Positions 1 through 7,739 are shown, numbered from the stretch's first letter. The stretch is 64,000 bases of DNA from Knoellia sinensis KCTC 19936 (GCF_000768705.1 NZ_AVPJ01000008.1:93141-157140), one strand, 5' to 3'. Numbers and translations are program-made. The notes: generated from the sequence alone by a model not told the origin.

Positions 1-111
1 CGGACCCATCTCGGACGTCCGCACGTCGATGGCCCGGACGCGCTGGGCGCCGGCGCCACCCGCTCGACCTCCCCCACTCCACGCACCCTGACTCCCCGAT
101 CGGAGACCTAC

Positions 112-609
112 GTGAGCCGCTGGCACAACCTTGAGCCCGTCGACGACGAGTTCCTCCTGTCCGCCCCCGTGAGGATCGTCCACACCCTCGACACCAACGC
201 TTCCGTCGACGAGTTGTGGGCGGCGCTCGAGGCCGACGACGCGATCGTCTCGTGGAGCCCCGTCGTGACCGGCTCGGACTGGCCTCGGCCCCACGGCATC
301 GGGTCCGTGCGCACGGTGACGATCGGCGGCATCGCCACCGTCCGCGAGCGCTTCTACCGGTGGGACGAGAAGGAGCGCATGACCTTCGGCGTCGCCCAGA
401 CGAGCGTGCCTGGGATTCGGCGCATGGGTGAGGACTACGTCGTCACCGAGACCGCCAGCGGCTCGCGCCTGGTGTGGACGGTGGCGATCGAGCCGTCGCG
501 GCTTCCCGGTCCGGCCACGGGTCTCGTCGTCGCTGGTCTGCGCACAGCCGTGGGGCAGCTCGCCGCCGGCCTCGAGCGCCGACTGCGCGCCTCAGAGCGA
601 GCGTTCTAA
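112..609 (+). CDS. SRPBCC (polyketide cyclase/dehydrase-like) family protein
   Basis: The 165-residue product has the SRPBCC (START-like) pattern: an initial strand (VRIVHTLDTNAS), a DELWAAL helix with the typical VWexL-like spacing, a central stretch IGSVRTVTIGG, and a long C-terminal helix (residues about 135-160). Such proteins bind small hydrophobic ligands in a helix-grip fold; the ligand cannot be read from sequence. The GTG at 112 follows a purine-rich CGGAGA. It stands alone: the upstream 111 bases carry no complete gene and 256 bases of apparently empty sequence follow. Presence of a gene is clear; the biochemical role is unknown. Confidence 0.75.
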   Translation: MSRWHNLEPVDDEFLLSAPVRIVHTLDTNASVDELWAALEADDAIVSWSPVVTGSDWPRPHGIGSVRTVTIGGIATVRERFYRWDEKERMTFGVAQTSVPGIRRMGEDYVVTETASGSRLVWTVAIEPSRLPGPATGLVVAGLRTAVGQLAAGLERRLRASERAF

Positions 610-865
610 CTGTCGGCTTCGCTCCAAGTGTCGGGGATCGTGTGCGTCAGCAGGGAGCGACTTTGAGACGAACTCCGGCCGATTCGCTGGATTCTGAGAC
701 GCGCTCAACGGAGGAGTCTGGGCCCAGCCGTCCTGCCCAGTCCGTCTGAGGCGAGTGGGCAATTCCGCCCAGACAACGCTCCGGGGGGCCAGGGCAGTCT
801 CACGCACATGCCGATGTCCGCTCGTTCCCCCAGGGCGAAAGGTCCGCTGCGATACTGCGCAGGTG
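610..865. other. Intergenic region without a recognisable gene
   Basis: These 256 bases separate the SRPBCC gene from the small membrane-protein gene. Open frames here have no plausible start signals or family resemblance. I see no strong hairpin; a promoter for the downstream gene presumably lies near its right end. Confidence 0.5.
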
Positions 866-1315
866 ATGGAGCAACCAGAGGATCAATTTCTCAATCGCCA
901 CCCTGAATACGCCGTCGCCCTGATGTGTCTTATGGCCCTGGCGTTCGGTTTCTTGCTCGTCAGGACGGTCCACTGGCGCAGAGACCGCGAGGCTTACGTT
1001 AAGCAGGCCGGACGGCTGCAGGCGATGAGCATTTATCATCCATCCCAGGCATACGCCCGTGGGTTGGTAGCGCTGGGATGGCCGATCTACGTCGGCTTCC
1101 TCCTGATTTTCGGGCTTGGGCTGTGGGACAACCTGTTTCACAGGAGCTTCGACGGGGCAGGCTGGATTCTGGTCGCGTCAATTGTCTCCATCTGGGCGGG
1201 CCTGATCCTCCCGTACTTCTACTGGCCACGAGTGGCCATGCCGCCCCACGCACGAGGAGACATGTCGCCGTTCCAGGTTCGCAGATTGCGTCGTCAGAGG
1301 AAACGCGGGCACTGA
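866..1315 (+). CDS. Small integral membrane protein, function unknown
   Basis: The 149-residue product has three hydrophobic segments, at about residues 14-34, 66-88 and 96-120. A charged linker (HWRRDREAYVKQAGRLQ) lies between the first two and the tail is very basic (RRLRRQRKRGH), suggesting a cytoplasmic C-terminus. The frame is open upstream to 755, but that part looks non-coding. The ATG at 866, preceded by an in-frame GTG at 863, gives a protein starting MEQPEDQF. No family is recognised. The next gene on the right is convergent. Confidence 0.6.
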   Translation: MEQPEDQFLNRHPEYAVALMCLMALAFGFLLVRTVHWRRDREAYVKQAGRLQAMSIYHPSQAYARGLVALGWPIYVGFLLIFGLGLWDNLFHRSFDGAGWILVASIVSIWAGLILPYFYWPRVAMPPHARGDMSPFQVRRLRRQRKRGH

Positions 1316-1381
1316 GAACAGGCTCCGGCACACGGCTCTCGGGCAGCGGATCGGACGACGATGCGTCCTAAATTGCTGCTC

Positions 1382-1846
1382 TCAGCGCGCGTCAGTTTGT
1401 AGTGCGGCGGCTGCAGCCTCGAGCGTTGAACCGCCGTGTCTCTGCGTTTCCAGCGAGCCAGCGACCACCTCCGCCACGCACTCCTTTAACGGCGCGATGT
1501 AGTGGTCGAGGAAGTCAAAGCGTCGCTGGTCGTGTGATGGATGGACAGAGTTCTGAACGGTCAACGCACGAATGCGGGAGCTCCTCTCAACCAAGCCGAG
1601 CCATCGGACATCGCTCAGGCCGGAGTGCCAAAGCGGGTGGCCACTAATCGATTCGTCATTAGGCGCGGTTAGGGCGGCAAACTCGACGCGTCGCCAGAAG
1701 AGGACGAGCGGGCGCTGGTCGGCGTCGTCGGGGTGAGCGCGCACAGCGAGCGTCGTTCGACCCGAGTCATCACTCACCATCACCGCCTCCGGGACGTTGG
1801 GTTCCCACTGGACTCGGATGCCGCTCTCAACCACACGCTCGCCCAT
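1382..1846 (-). CDS. Conserved hypothetical protein
   Basis: This 154-residue soluble protein has a middle section (HPLWHSGLSDVRWLGLV) and a later section (QRRFDFLDHYIAPLKECVAEVVAG) with the feel of a conserved domain of immunity-type or regulatory small proteins, but I do not recognise the family. It has no signal peptide or membrane segment. It belongs to a run of small unrelated genes (1.4-5.2 kb) pointing in both directions, each with its own short spacer, typical of accessory or polymorphic-toxin immunity loci. Confidence 0.6.
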   Translation of the reverse strand: MGERVVESGIRVQWEPNVPEAVMVSDDSGRTTLAVRAHPDDADQRPLVLFWRRVEFAALTAPNDESISGHPLWHSGLSDVRWLGLVERSSRIRALTVQNSVHPSHDQRRFDFLDHYIAPLKECVAEVVAGSLETQRHGGSTLEAAAAALQTDAR

Positions 1847-1914
1847 GCTGATGAATCTAGCCAGAGCGTCGCCGATCCGCCCTCTTCTGCCGCGATGGGC
1901 GCGCTCCTACTCGA

Positions 1915-2251
1915 TCAGCGATCCCAGAGAAAGCCGCTGTCCGGAACGAGACCGCTTCGGATGAAGGTGATCAGTTCGTCCACCGCGACGTCGAGATCCT
2001 CGACTTCGCAGCGCGTAGACCTTCTCCATTCGACGATCGTCTGCCAGCCGAATGACTCCACCGTCCGCCTCGCCGCTCACCCAGACAACAAGGTCGCCGA
2101 TATGGGTCGGGCTCTCGAAGGTGATGTGCGACGCCGGCTTCGGGGTCTGCGTCGCTTCCGAAGGCTCGCCGCACACGACCCCGAGGTCCGCCCAGTCAGG
2201 AGCTCGGGCAGCGAACGCAGGCCCAAGCTGCGCGAGGTCGTAAGCGGTCAC
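1915..2251 (-). pseudogene. Frameshifted small immunity-like protein gene
   Basis: Reading leftward from the ATG at 2251, the product proceeds sensibly through HITFESPTHIGDLVVWVSGE and MEKVYAL, then turns into arginine-rich nonsense (RSRGSRRRGGRTDH). Skipping one base at about 2008 restores a coherent acidic C-terminus, EVEDLDVAVDELITFIRS, ending GFLWDR and a stop at 1915. The restored protein is about 111 residues and resembles the size and style of small immunity proteins. The single extra C on the minus strand could be a real inactivating mutation or a sequencing error. The frame as given runs on to 1907. Confidence 0.6.
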
Positions 2252-2325
2252 GGGTCCAGTGTCACCGAATCCGTGCTGTCATGCCGCACCTCGCGCGTGA
2301 TGACGGGTCGGACTAGCCTCGATCT

Positions 2326-2607
2326 GTGTCCGCCAAGTCCGACCGTCAAGTTGCGCGCGAGGTCGTCGGGGCCTATCACGAGGGCCAGTTGGCTGCGTTG
2401 GTGGATCGAGTGGGCGGCGCGATAGACGACTTCCGGGAAGGCCAGCTGGATGCCTTCGGGGTCGACCATCTTCTGTTCCAGTACTCTCGCGCGGCGAAGG
2501 AACTGTGGAAGTTCTGCAACCTCGGCACTCCAGAGATCAGAGCCAGGATCATCCGGGATCAGCCAGCCGTGGATTGGTGGGAACGCGGAGTTCCAAGGAG
2601 ACGTTGA
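2326..2607 (+). CDS. Conserved small hypothetical protein
   Basis: This 93-residue, mainly helical protein starts MSAKSDRQVAREVVGAYHEG and contains LLFQYSRAAKELWKFCNL, which looks strongly conserved. It has no membrane segment or signal peptide and ends in a short basic tail (ERGVPRRR). The GTG at 2326 lies just after a TAGCCTCGAT motif that could be a -10 element, giving a very short leader or none. I do not recognise a function; it sits within the small accessory gene cluster. Confidence 0.65.
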   Translation: MSAKSDRQVAREVVGAYHEGQLAALVDRVGGAIDDFREGQLDAFGVDHLLFQYSRAAKELWKFCNLGTPEIRARIIRDQPAVDWWERGVPRRR

Positions 2608-2718
2608 CGCCCAGCGCGAACGGCCTCGAATCGGCCCGCTCATGATCGCAGATCGCGGATGCCGATTTGCGGGTCAGCGGACAGAGGTCGCGCTCCTCGG
2701 CCGGACTAGAGTCCCGGC

Positions 2719-3045
2719 ATGCCCCTGACGCTCGACAACATCGAAGGGGAGTTTCTCAGGAGATTCCCAGATGTGGCCGCCGCCGTCCGAGAGGACGCTG
2801 GCATGGACCCAGCCGGCCGGGTGGACTGGGTGCTTCGCCACTACGTCATGCCCAATGCCATCGACAACCGCGATGCGCTACGCGAGGTCTTCGATTGGAT
2901 CGAGCGATTGATGCAGTCCCAGGACCCCCTCGTGGAGTACTGGCGGGACGTGCGCCTCCTTGGCCGCACCCTTGCTTCGCCGGAGTGGACAGCGATCGCT
3001 GAGGCATATGAGGGCCCGTTGCTGGCAGGTCACTGGGGACGCTAG
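2719..3045 (+). CDS. Small acidic hypothetical protein (immunity-like)
   Basis: The 108-residue acidic protein begins MPLTLDNIEGEFLRRFPDV and is predicted to be all-helical, with a conserved-looking segment ALREVFDWIERLMQ. Its size, acidity and position among other orphan genes are typical of immunity proteins against secreted or contact-delivered toxins. The resemblance is general, not a family identification. A TAGAGT-like motif lies just upstream of the ATG at 2719. The right spacer contains the CGCATCTGCCGC repeat. Confidence 0.65.
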   Translation: MPLTLDNIEGEFLRRFPDVAAAVREDAGMDPAGRVDWVLRHYVMPNAIDNRDALREVFDWIERLMQSQDPLVEYWRDVRLLGRTLASPEWTAIAEAYEGPLLAGHWGR

Positions 3046-3064
3046 GCGCGGCGATCCAGTCGCA

Positions 3065-3080
3065 CGCATCTGCCGCTGAT
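3065..3080 (+). repeat. Copy 1 of the CGCATCTGCCGC spacer repeat
   Basis: The sixteen bases CGCATCTGCCGCTGAT occur here and again at 3594-3609. The first twelve recur at 4054-4065, and a degenerate form (CGCATCGTGCCGATGAG) lies at 4972. All four lie in or at the edge of spacers between small accessory genes. Confidence 0.7.
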
Positions 3081-3112
3081 CGGGTGAGATGCCATCGTGC
3101 AACTATTGCGCG

Positions 3113-3589
3113 GTGAGCGATGGGTCCCTGAGCGTCTATCGGAGATCGGACGGCTACTACCTGGTCGCCTCGGCGCAGACCACCGCGGGAGTCTGGCTGG
3201 ACGTCGCTGAGCCGCCGGGGCTGCTGAGCAGGGCTGCCGATGCGGCGCAACTGGGAGGTGAGGTGTTGGATCGCCTGACCCAGCGCCGGCCGACCGTCCT
3301 CCACCCGCGGCCTGAGGAATGGGCAGAGGTGACCCGAGGCGGCGTCACCCCGGTCGTGACGGCAGCCAAGGTTCGCAGCTGGCGAGCGTTCGTCACGACG
3401 GCCACGCTGGTCGTTGTGGACCGGGCCAACCAGACGTTTTCGGTCTCCCCGATGAAGGCGCTGCCCAAGCCGCGGGGGGCGTTTGAGCCGGTCCTCGACA
3501 ACGAGACAAAATTGCGGTCTCCCTCGGCGGAGAGCCTTGGAGGTGCGATCCTCCAGGCATTCGATGCGGTCGAGCACACGCACAAGTAG
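3113..3589 (+). CDS. Contact-dependent inhibition immunity-type protein (CdiI-like)
   Basis: The GTG at 3113 gives a 158-residue protein beginning MSDGSLSVYRRSDGYYLVAS. The frame is open from an ATG at 3089, but that would add an unconvincing peptide. The segments TTAGVWLDV, VRSWRAFVTTATLVVV and LPKPRGAFEPV resemble proteins annotated as contact-dependent growth inhibition immunity proteins in actinobacteria, from memory. No toxin gene is adjacent, so this would be an orphan immunity gene. The assignment to the CdiI-type family is moderately confident; the partner toxin is unknown. Confidence 0.6.
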   Translation: MSDGSLSVYRRSDGYYLVASAQTTAGVWLDVAEPPGLLSRAADAAQLGGEVLDRLTQRRPTVLHPRPEEWAEVTRGGVTPVVTAAKVRSWRAFVTTATLVVVDRANQTFSVSPMKALPKPRGAFEPVLDNETKLRSPSAESLGGAILQAFDAVEHTHK

Positions 3590-3593
3590 CGTC

Positions 3594-3609
3594 CGCATCT
3601 GCCGCTGAT
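3594..3609 (+). repeat. Copy 2 of the CGCATCTGCCGC spacer repeat
   Basis: This is an exact copy of the 16-mer at 3065-3080. It starts five bases after the stop codon of the CdiI-like gene and lies in the spacer to the convergent gene at 3633-3971. Confidence 0.7.
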
Positions 3610-3632
3610 TGAGTGGTTCGATCACCCTGCCG

Positions 3633-3971
3633 CTAGTCGAGATTCCGGTAGCGCCACCAGCCGGCTCCTTCCGGCGCGAAAGGGGATGGCGTGGTTGCCT
3701 GCCGGAACCTCTCATCCAGCGCCTGAACGCGCTTGGAGATGCGCGCGCCGCGCCTCCCTCCGCGAAGGATCAGGGCCTCGAGTTGATCGCGCGCGTCGAG
3801 CCCGTCCTCACCGTCGCATTGTGGGCAGCCCGTGACGTGTGCGGCGATTCCCGCCTCAGCACGCCTGACGATGCGTTCCCAGTCGCGCAGAAGGCCCGCG
3901 GTCCAGAGTCCGTTGGTGTTCCTGGCGGCACGGGGTCGGCTAGGTACGCCGCGTGAATCAGATCGAGTCAT
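3633..3971 (-). CDS. Hypothetical protein with CxxC motif
   Basis: The 112-residue protein carries HVTGCPQC (a single CxxC) followed by a basic helical stretch LILRGGRRGARISKRVQ and ends near GWWRYRNLD. This layout, with a Cys pair, basic helix and terminal WW-R, recalls a family of small actinobacterial hypothetical proteins whose function I do not know. One CxxC alone is not enough to claim zinc binding. It faces the CdiI-like gene. Confidence 0.55.
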   Translation of the reverse strand: MTRSDSRGVPSRPRAARNTNGLWTAGLLRDWERIVRRAEAGIAAHVTGCPQCDGEDGLDARDQLEALILRGGRRGARISKRVQALDERFRQATTPSPFAPEGAGWWRYRNLD

Positions 3972-4053
3972 GTCGAGCGCCGTATCGTGGCGCGATCCCG
4001 GTGAGGTTCGAACAGGTTAGATCCGCTCAGACGGGAGCGCTACGCCAAACGCC

Positions 4054-4065
4054 CGCATCTGCCGC
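4054..4065 (+). repeat. Copy 3 (12 bp) of the CGCATCTGCCGC spacer repeat
   Basis: The twelve bases CGCATCTGCCGC match the start of the repeats at 3065 and 3594. The copy lies between the gene at 3633-3971 and the MafI-like gene at 4103-4405. Confidence 0.6.
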
Positions 4066-4102
4066 GATCCGTTCCTTTGCCGATGAGCGGGCGAGCCAGC
4101 CC

Positions 4103-4405
4103 TCACCTCTCGGGGCAGAACCGAAGAGCGACCCTTACACGGTCGCCCACCTGCATCCGCTCCACGAGGGCGAGCATCTCTGCCCGCTCGTCGGGGGCGA
4201 GCGGCTGCTCGTCCTCGCTCAGCACGTCCGCCATCTGTTCGAGGGCGAGCCCGAGTTCGTTTGCGTCGATGGACTCGGCGATCAGAGTGATGTCTTTCCC
4301 CGGGAGCCGATCGTCCAGGCGGACGAGAAGGCCGTGCAGTTGCCCGGCGATCTCCTCGTAGTACGCACGATCCACCCGGTGATAGTGCCAGACCAAACGA
4401 CTCAC
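4103..4405 (-). CDS. MafI-type immunity protein (probable)
   Basis: The 100-residue acidic helical protein contains SIDANELGLALEQMADVLSEDE followed by PLAPDERAEMLALVERMQ. This resembles the MafI family of immunity proteins, which neutralise MafB-type polymorphic toxins; the signature in such proteins is a short helix with GxALE and an acidic loop. No toxin gene is nearby. It lies 18 bases downstream of the gene at 4424-4930 on the same strand, so the two probably share a transcript. Confidence 0.6.
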   Translation of the reverse strand: MSRLVWHYHRVDRAYYEEIAGQLHGLLVRLDDRLPGKDITLIAESIDANELGLALEQMADVLSEDEQPLAPDERAEMLALVERMQVGDRVRVALRFCPER

Positions 4406-4423
4406 AGGCCGCGTTCCGCGTGG

Positions 4424-4930
4424 TCATGGCGATGAGCCGTCGCGGCTCCACCTGAGCGCGACATGGCTTCGCACGGTGTCACGCATTTCCTGCTCGACCG
4501 CAGCGCGTGCCTGTGGTGTGGTCTCGTGATCCCTCCGGTCCAGCATCGTGACCAGTGCCCGGTCCAACGGCCCTTGGTCGTTCCACGTCGGGATCTGAAC
4601 GTAGAAGAGTCCCTCGAAGTTGTGGAGGGGCAGGCCCAGATAGCCGAAGGCCCGCAGGAGGACCTGATACTCGTTCTGCTCGTCATCGGGTTGTGGCACG
4701 TCGATGCCGTGCTCTGCGAGCATCTCGCGGACGGGCTGCTCAGCATCGCTGACCCAGGAATCACGGGCCAGCGTGGCGACCGCGACCGTACCTGCTCCTT
4801 CCACACCTGAGGCCACCATGTCCTCGGCGAGCCCCACGGCCATGTCCACGTCCAGCCCCGTCGGCAGAATGAAGTCAACCGCCACTCGGTGGAGGCGATC
4901 CTCGAAGGCGGTGGTCGCGTTGGCGCTCAC
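4424..4930 (-). CDS. Conserved hypothetical protein
   Basis: The 168-residue acidic soluble protein has the segments LDVDMAVGLAEDMVASGV and EYQVLLRAFGYLGLPLHNF. I do not recognise its family. The ATG at 4930 starts MSANATTAFEDRLHRV. It is upstream of and co-directional with the MafI-like gene. The divergent spacer to the zinc-ribbon gene at 5025 holds the TAGCCTCGAT motif also seen before the gene at 2326, and a degenerate copy of the spacer repeat. Confidence 0.6.
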   Translation of the reverse strand: MSANATTAFEDRLHRVAVDFILPTGLDVDMAVGLAEDMVASGVEGAGTVAVATLARDSWVSDAEQPVREMLAEHGIDVPQPDDEQNEYQVLLRAFGYLGLPLHNFEGLFYVQIPTWNDQGPLDRALVTMLDRRDHETTPQARAAVEQEMRDTVRSHVALRWSRDGSSP

Positions 4931-5024
4931 AGCGGGATCCTGTCATCCGAACGCACTCATTAGCCTCGATCCGCATCGTGCCGATGAGAGCGCGCTCCCA
5001 GCGTGCTGACTACTCTTCGCAGAC

Positions 5025-5240
5025 ATGACGGCGACTCAGTGCCCACGGTGCGGTCAGGGCTCAGTCCAGCGGCACGTCTTCAAGGCAACAGGGAAATACA
5101 TCCGGGTCTGTGACGAGTGTGAGGCTGTCTGGCCCGACGATGGAGTCCTCGATCCACATGGCTTCGAGGACTTCGAAGCGTTCGCGAGCCAGCGAGGCGG
5201 CGCTGGAAGGTGGGACGAGTTGTCCCCGGCCAAGCACTGA
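5025..5240 (+). CDS. Small zinc-ribbon protein
   Basis: The 71-residue protein has two CxxC knuckles, CPRCG at residues 6-10 and CDEC about 20 residues later, a compact zinc-ribbon arrangement. An acidic C-terminal half follows (GFEDFEAFASQ). The first half looks like a nucleic-acid or protein-binding zinc finger; no more specific role can be given. A TACTCT hexamer ends about ten bases before the ATG, so the transcript may have a very short leader. Confidence 0.7.
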   Translation: MTATQCPRCGQGSVQRHVFKATGKYIRVCDECEAVWPDDGVLDPHGFEDFEAFASQRGGAGRWDELSPAKH

Positions 5241-5699
5241 CCCAACGTCCGATCATGCCGCGTTGAGCGTTCAGTTCGCCGATCGTGGAGTGCGTCGACC
5301 GCGCAGCCCTGGTGGGCCGTGGCCTCGGCCGGGCGCTGGTCGACGACCTGGTGGGCTGTCCGCGCCCGCTGGGACGGCTGGCCATCCGGCGTGCGTCGTG
5401 GCTCGGCCGCGGCGTCTGGCAGACGGCCTGTTCCACAGCCGTTGCTGACCGTGCCTGAACCCGCGAGGAGCTCGGCGGCTCGACGAGCGCGATGGCACAT
5501 CGAAGTTCTGGTCGAGCGCGAGATCCTGGTGCCGCACGGCCAGAAGCGCGCAACGCGACCCACCGGGCACTGGGACGTGTGATGCGTGTGCTGGACCGGG
5601 CCTGACGGCGGTTGAGGACGTGGCTGACTATCCACGAAAAACGCAACAATCGTGCTTACGAATTGTGTTTTTGGTGTTTGGAGTGAGACACTGGTCGAC
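5241..5699. other. Gene-free or decayed stretch with a dyad before the HTH gene
   Basis: These 459 bases contain no convincing gene. A short frame near 5490-5580 (ARWHIEVLVEREILVPHG) looks like a fragment of a larger coding sequence, so this may be a decayed remnant. At about 5634-5677 the DNA becomes AT-rich (ACGAAAAACGCAACAATCGT then ACGAATTGTGTTTTTGG) and forms an imperfect dyad centred near 5655, just upstream of the HTH gene. It is a candidate operator for that regulator. Confidence 0.45.
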
Positions 5700-6215
5700 A
5701 TGTCGCCCATGACTGACACCCGCACCGAGCAGTTGCTCACCACCGGTGAAGCGGCCAAGCTCTTGGGTTCGTCGCGCCAGCACGTGGTCAACCTGTGCGA
5801 GTCGGGCGACCTGCCGTTCCTGACCGTCGGCAAGCACCGCCGCCTGCGCCGCGAGGATGTGGAGGAGGCGCGAGCGCGCACTACCCGCTCGAACCGCGCG
5901 GATCGGCGCAGTCGATGGCTGAACATCGCGGTCGCGGGCGAGCTCGTGCGAGACCCGGACGCCGTGCTGGAGCGCGCACGCACGAACCTCGCGCTGCTCC
6001 AGAGCCGGCACCCCCGAGGCCGTGGCGCGATGTGGCTGAGCGAGTGGGAGAAGCTGCTCAACGGCCCGATCGAGGACGTCCTCGACGTGCTCACCTCGCA
6101 GACCCCGCGGTCGCGCGAGCTACGTGCGAACTCTCCATTCGCAGGTGTGCTAAGCAGCGAGGCGCGCGAGCAGGCGCTGCTCGCGTTCCAGACCCACCGG
6201 CACTCCCGGGTCTGA
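5700..6215 (+). CDS. Excisionase-type helix-turn-helix DNA-binding protein
   Basis: The 171-residue protein has an N-terminal MerR/excisionase-like HTH: LLTTGEAAKLLGSSRQHVV followed by LPFLTVGKHRRLRREDVEE (residues about 10-50). This is the pattern of DNA-binding proteins that often act as antitoxin or repressor partners. The C-terminal part is helical and charged. I prefer the ATG at 5700 (MSPMTDTRTEQLL) over an upstream GTG at 5652. The stop overlaps the start of the next gene (TGATG), so the two are translationally coupled, like a toxin-antitoxin or AbiE-type pair. The AT-rich upstream dyad suggests autoregulation. Confidence 0.7.
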   Translation: MSPMTDTRTEQLLTTGEAAKLLGSSRQHVVNLCESGDLPFLTVGKHRRLRREDVEEARARTTRSNRADRRSRWLNIAVAGELVRDPDAVLERARTNLALLQSRHPRGRGAMWLSEWEKLLNGPIEDVLDVLTSQTPRSRELRANSPFAGVLSSEAREQALLAFQTHRHSRV

Positions 6216-6499
6216 TGAAGCGCGATCAGCTGGCCCACATCCTGCGCGCTGCGGCTCGCATCGCCAACGACGACGAGGTCATCGTGATCGGCAGCCAGGC
6301 GATCCTGGGGTCGTTCGACGAGGACGACCTGCCCGAGCCGGCCTACTTCTTCCTCAACACGTGGGGTGTCGGCGGCATCGCCAGCTGCCAGCCCCTCGCC
6401 CACGTCATCGGTGGCCCGGCGAGCGATCCGCGTGCCGCTGCACGCCACGCCGTCGACATCGTCCTCGACGGGATGCGCACACCCCACACCACCGCCTGA
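6215..6499 (+). pseudogene. Truncated nucleotidyltransferase fused to a TetR-like C-terminal remnant
   Basis: Residues 1-43 (MKRDQLAHILRAAARIANDD, then EVIVIGSQAILGSFDEDDLP) match the start of minimal nucleotidyltransferases of the DUF6036/AbiEii kind, with the GSQA motif that begins the active site. From about 6344 the product changes to FLNTWGVGGIAS and DPRAAARHAVDIVLDGMR, which reads like the last helices of a TetR/AcrR regulator. The catalytic aspartates of the transferase are missing, so the enzyme is probably dead. The best explanation is a recombination joint that replaced most of both parent genes. This is inferred from sequence style and not proven. Confidence 0.55.
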
Positions 6500-6543
6500 C
6501 TCTGGGCTGATCCAGCCCAGCATCGGTGGTTATCCTCGACCTC

Positions 6544-7344
6544 ATGGCCAATGTCGGCTCCCTGCGTGCCCTCGTCGTCGACGACGAACTCCCCGCCCTC
6601 TCCGAAGTCCGCTACCTGCTGCACTCCGATGACCGGATCGGCGAGGTCCTGACGGCGACGAACGGCACCGAAGCCCTGCAGATGCTGGAGGACCACGACG
6701 TCGACGTCATCTTCAGCGACATCTCGATGCCGGGGCTGGATGGCATGGCCTTGGGGCGAGTGCTGGCGCGCTTCGTGGACCCGCCACAGCTGGTCTTCGT
6801 CACCGCTCACGATCAGCACGCGGTCGACGCATTCGCCCTCGACGCAACGGATTACGTCATGAAGCCCGTGCGCAGCGAGCGTCTCGCCGAAGCCGTCCGT
6901 CGCGTCGTGGCCAAGCAGGACGAGGCCGGTATGCCGTCCGCCCCCGTTGCCGAGTCCGGCTCAGCTTCCGGTGGGGGTGCCTCTTCGAACGGCGCGCCGG
7001 TCGAGGACGAGACGATCCCGGTGGAGTTGGGCGGGGTCACGCGCTTCGTCTCCCGCTCGCAGATCCGGTGGGTGGAGGCGTCGGGCGACTATGCGCGACT
7101 GCACACTGAGGGCGGCAGCCACCTGGTGCGCGTGCCCTTGGCATCGCTCGAGGAGCGTTGGGGCACAGCCGGATTCGTCCGCATCCACCGTTCCACCCTG
7201 GTCGCACTCCCACACGTCACCGAGGTCCGCATGGACCACGGGAGGTGCTCGGTCGTCATCGGTGACGTGGAGTTGCAGGTGAGCAGACGGCATACCAAGG
7301 AATTGAGGGACGTCCTCCTGAGGCGACCCGGCAGCGGAAGCTGA
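6544..7344 (+). CDS. LytTR-family response regulator
   Basis: The 266-residue protein has a receiver domain at residues 7-125: acidic pair D13-D14, phospho-acceptor D59 in FSDISMPGLDG, VTAHD, and the conserved lysine in YVMKPV. A serine/alanine-rich linker follows, then a LytTR DNA-binding domain at about 165-262 (IRWVEASGDYARLHT, then FVRIHRSTLVALPHV). It should bind direct repeats in promoters when phosphorylated. No histidine kinase is in the window. A TATCCT hexamer lies about seven bases before the ATG, consistent with a leaderless transcript. The next two genes overlap or abut, so it probably regulates the adjoining symporter. Confidence 0.9.
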   Translation: MANVGSLRALVVDDELPALSEVRYLLHSDDRIGEVLTATNGTEALQMLEDHDVDVIFSDISMPGLDGMALGRVLARFVDPPQLVFVTAHDQHAVDAFALDATDYVMKPVRSERLAEAVRRVVAKQDEAGMPSAPVAESGSASGGGASSNGAPVEDETIPVELGGVTRFVSRSQIRWVEASGDYARLHTEGGSHLVRVPLASLEERWGTAGFVRIHRSTLVALPHVTEVRMDHGRCSVVIGDVELQVSRRHTKELRDVLLRRPGSGS

Positions 7345-7739
7345 TGGCGCCCGAGCGGTCCGGGGTGCCTGCGCGGGTGCGGGTGACGAGTTCGCGGCGT
7401 GGGGCGATGCCGGCGCGGACGCGGGCGCTGGCGACGGACATCGACGAGCAGACGGGGATCGGCGACGTCTATCTCGAGGGGCTGCGGCGGGCGCAGTTGC
7501 GGCTCGCCCTGACGGTGCTGGCGCTCATGGCTGCGGCGATCGGCGGGTTCCCGGTGCTGCTCGCGCTCATCCCGACGACACGGACGATGACCGTGGCAGG
7601 GATTCCGTTGCCGTGGCTCGTGCTCGGGGTGCTCGTCTATCCGGCGGCGTGGCTGCTCGCGCGGGGGTATGTGCGGCAGGCGGAGCGGTTCGAGGCGGAG
7701 TTCGCGGCGATCGTCGAGGCGGGGCGCGACGATGGCTGA
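7344..7739 (+). CDS. Small membrane protein associated with the symporter
   Basis: The 131-residue protein has a basic N-terminus and two membrane spans, at about residues 53-75 and 84-107, followed by a charged helix (RGYVRQAERFEAEFAAIVEAG). This is the shape of the DUF485-like partner often encoded just before SSS-family symporters. Its start overlaps the stop of the LytTR gene by one base, and its end overlaps the symporter start by eight bases. The three genes therefore form one operon. Confidence 0.75.
   Translation: MAPERSGVPARVRVTSSRRGAMPARTRALATDIDEQTGIGDVYLEGLRRAQLRLALTVLALMAAAIGGFPVLLALIPTTRTMTVAGIPLPWLVLGVLVYPAAWLLARGYVRQAERFEAEFAAIVEAGRDDG

Noticed and set aside
3065..4988. CRISPR array
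   Set aside because: The short repeats are separated by whole genes, not by 30-40 bp spacers, and no cas genes are present.
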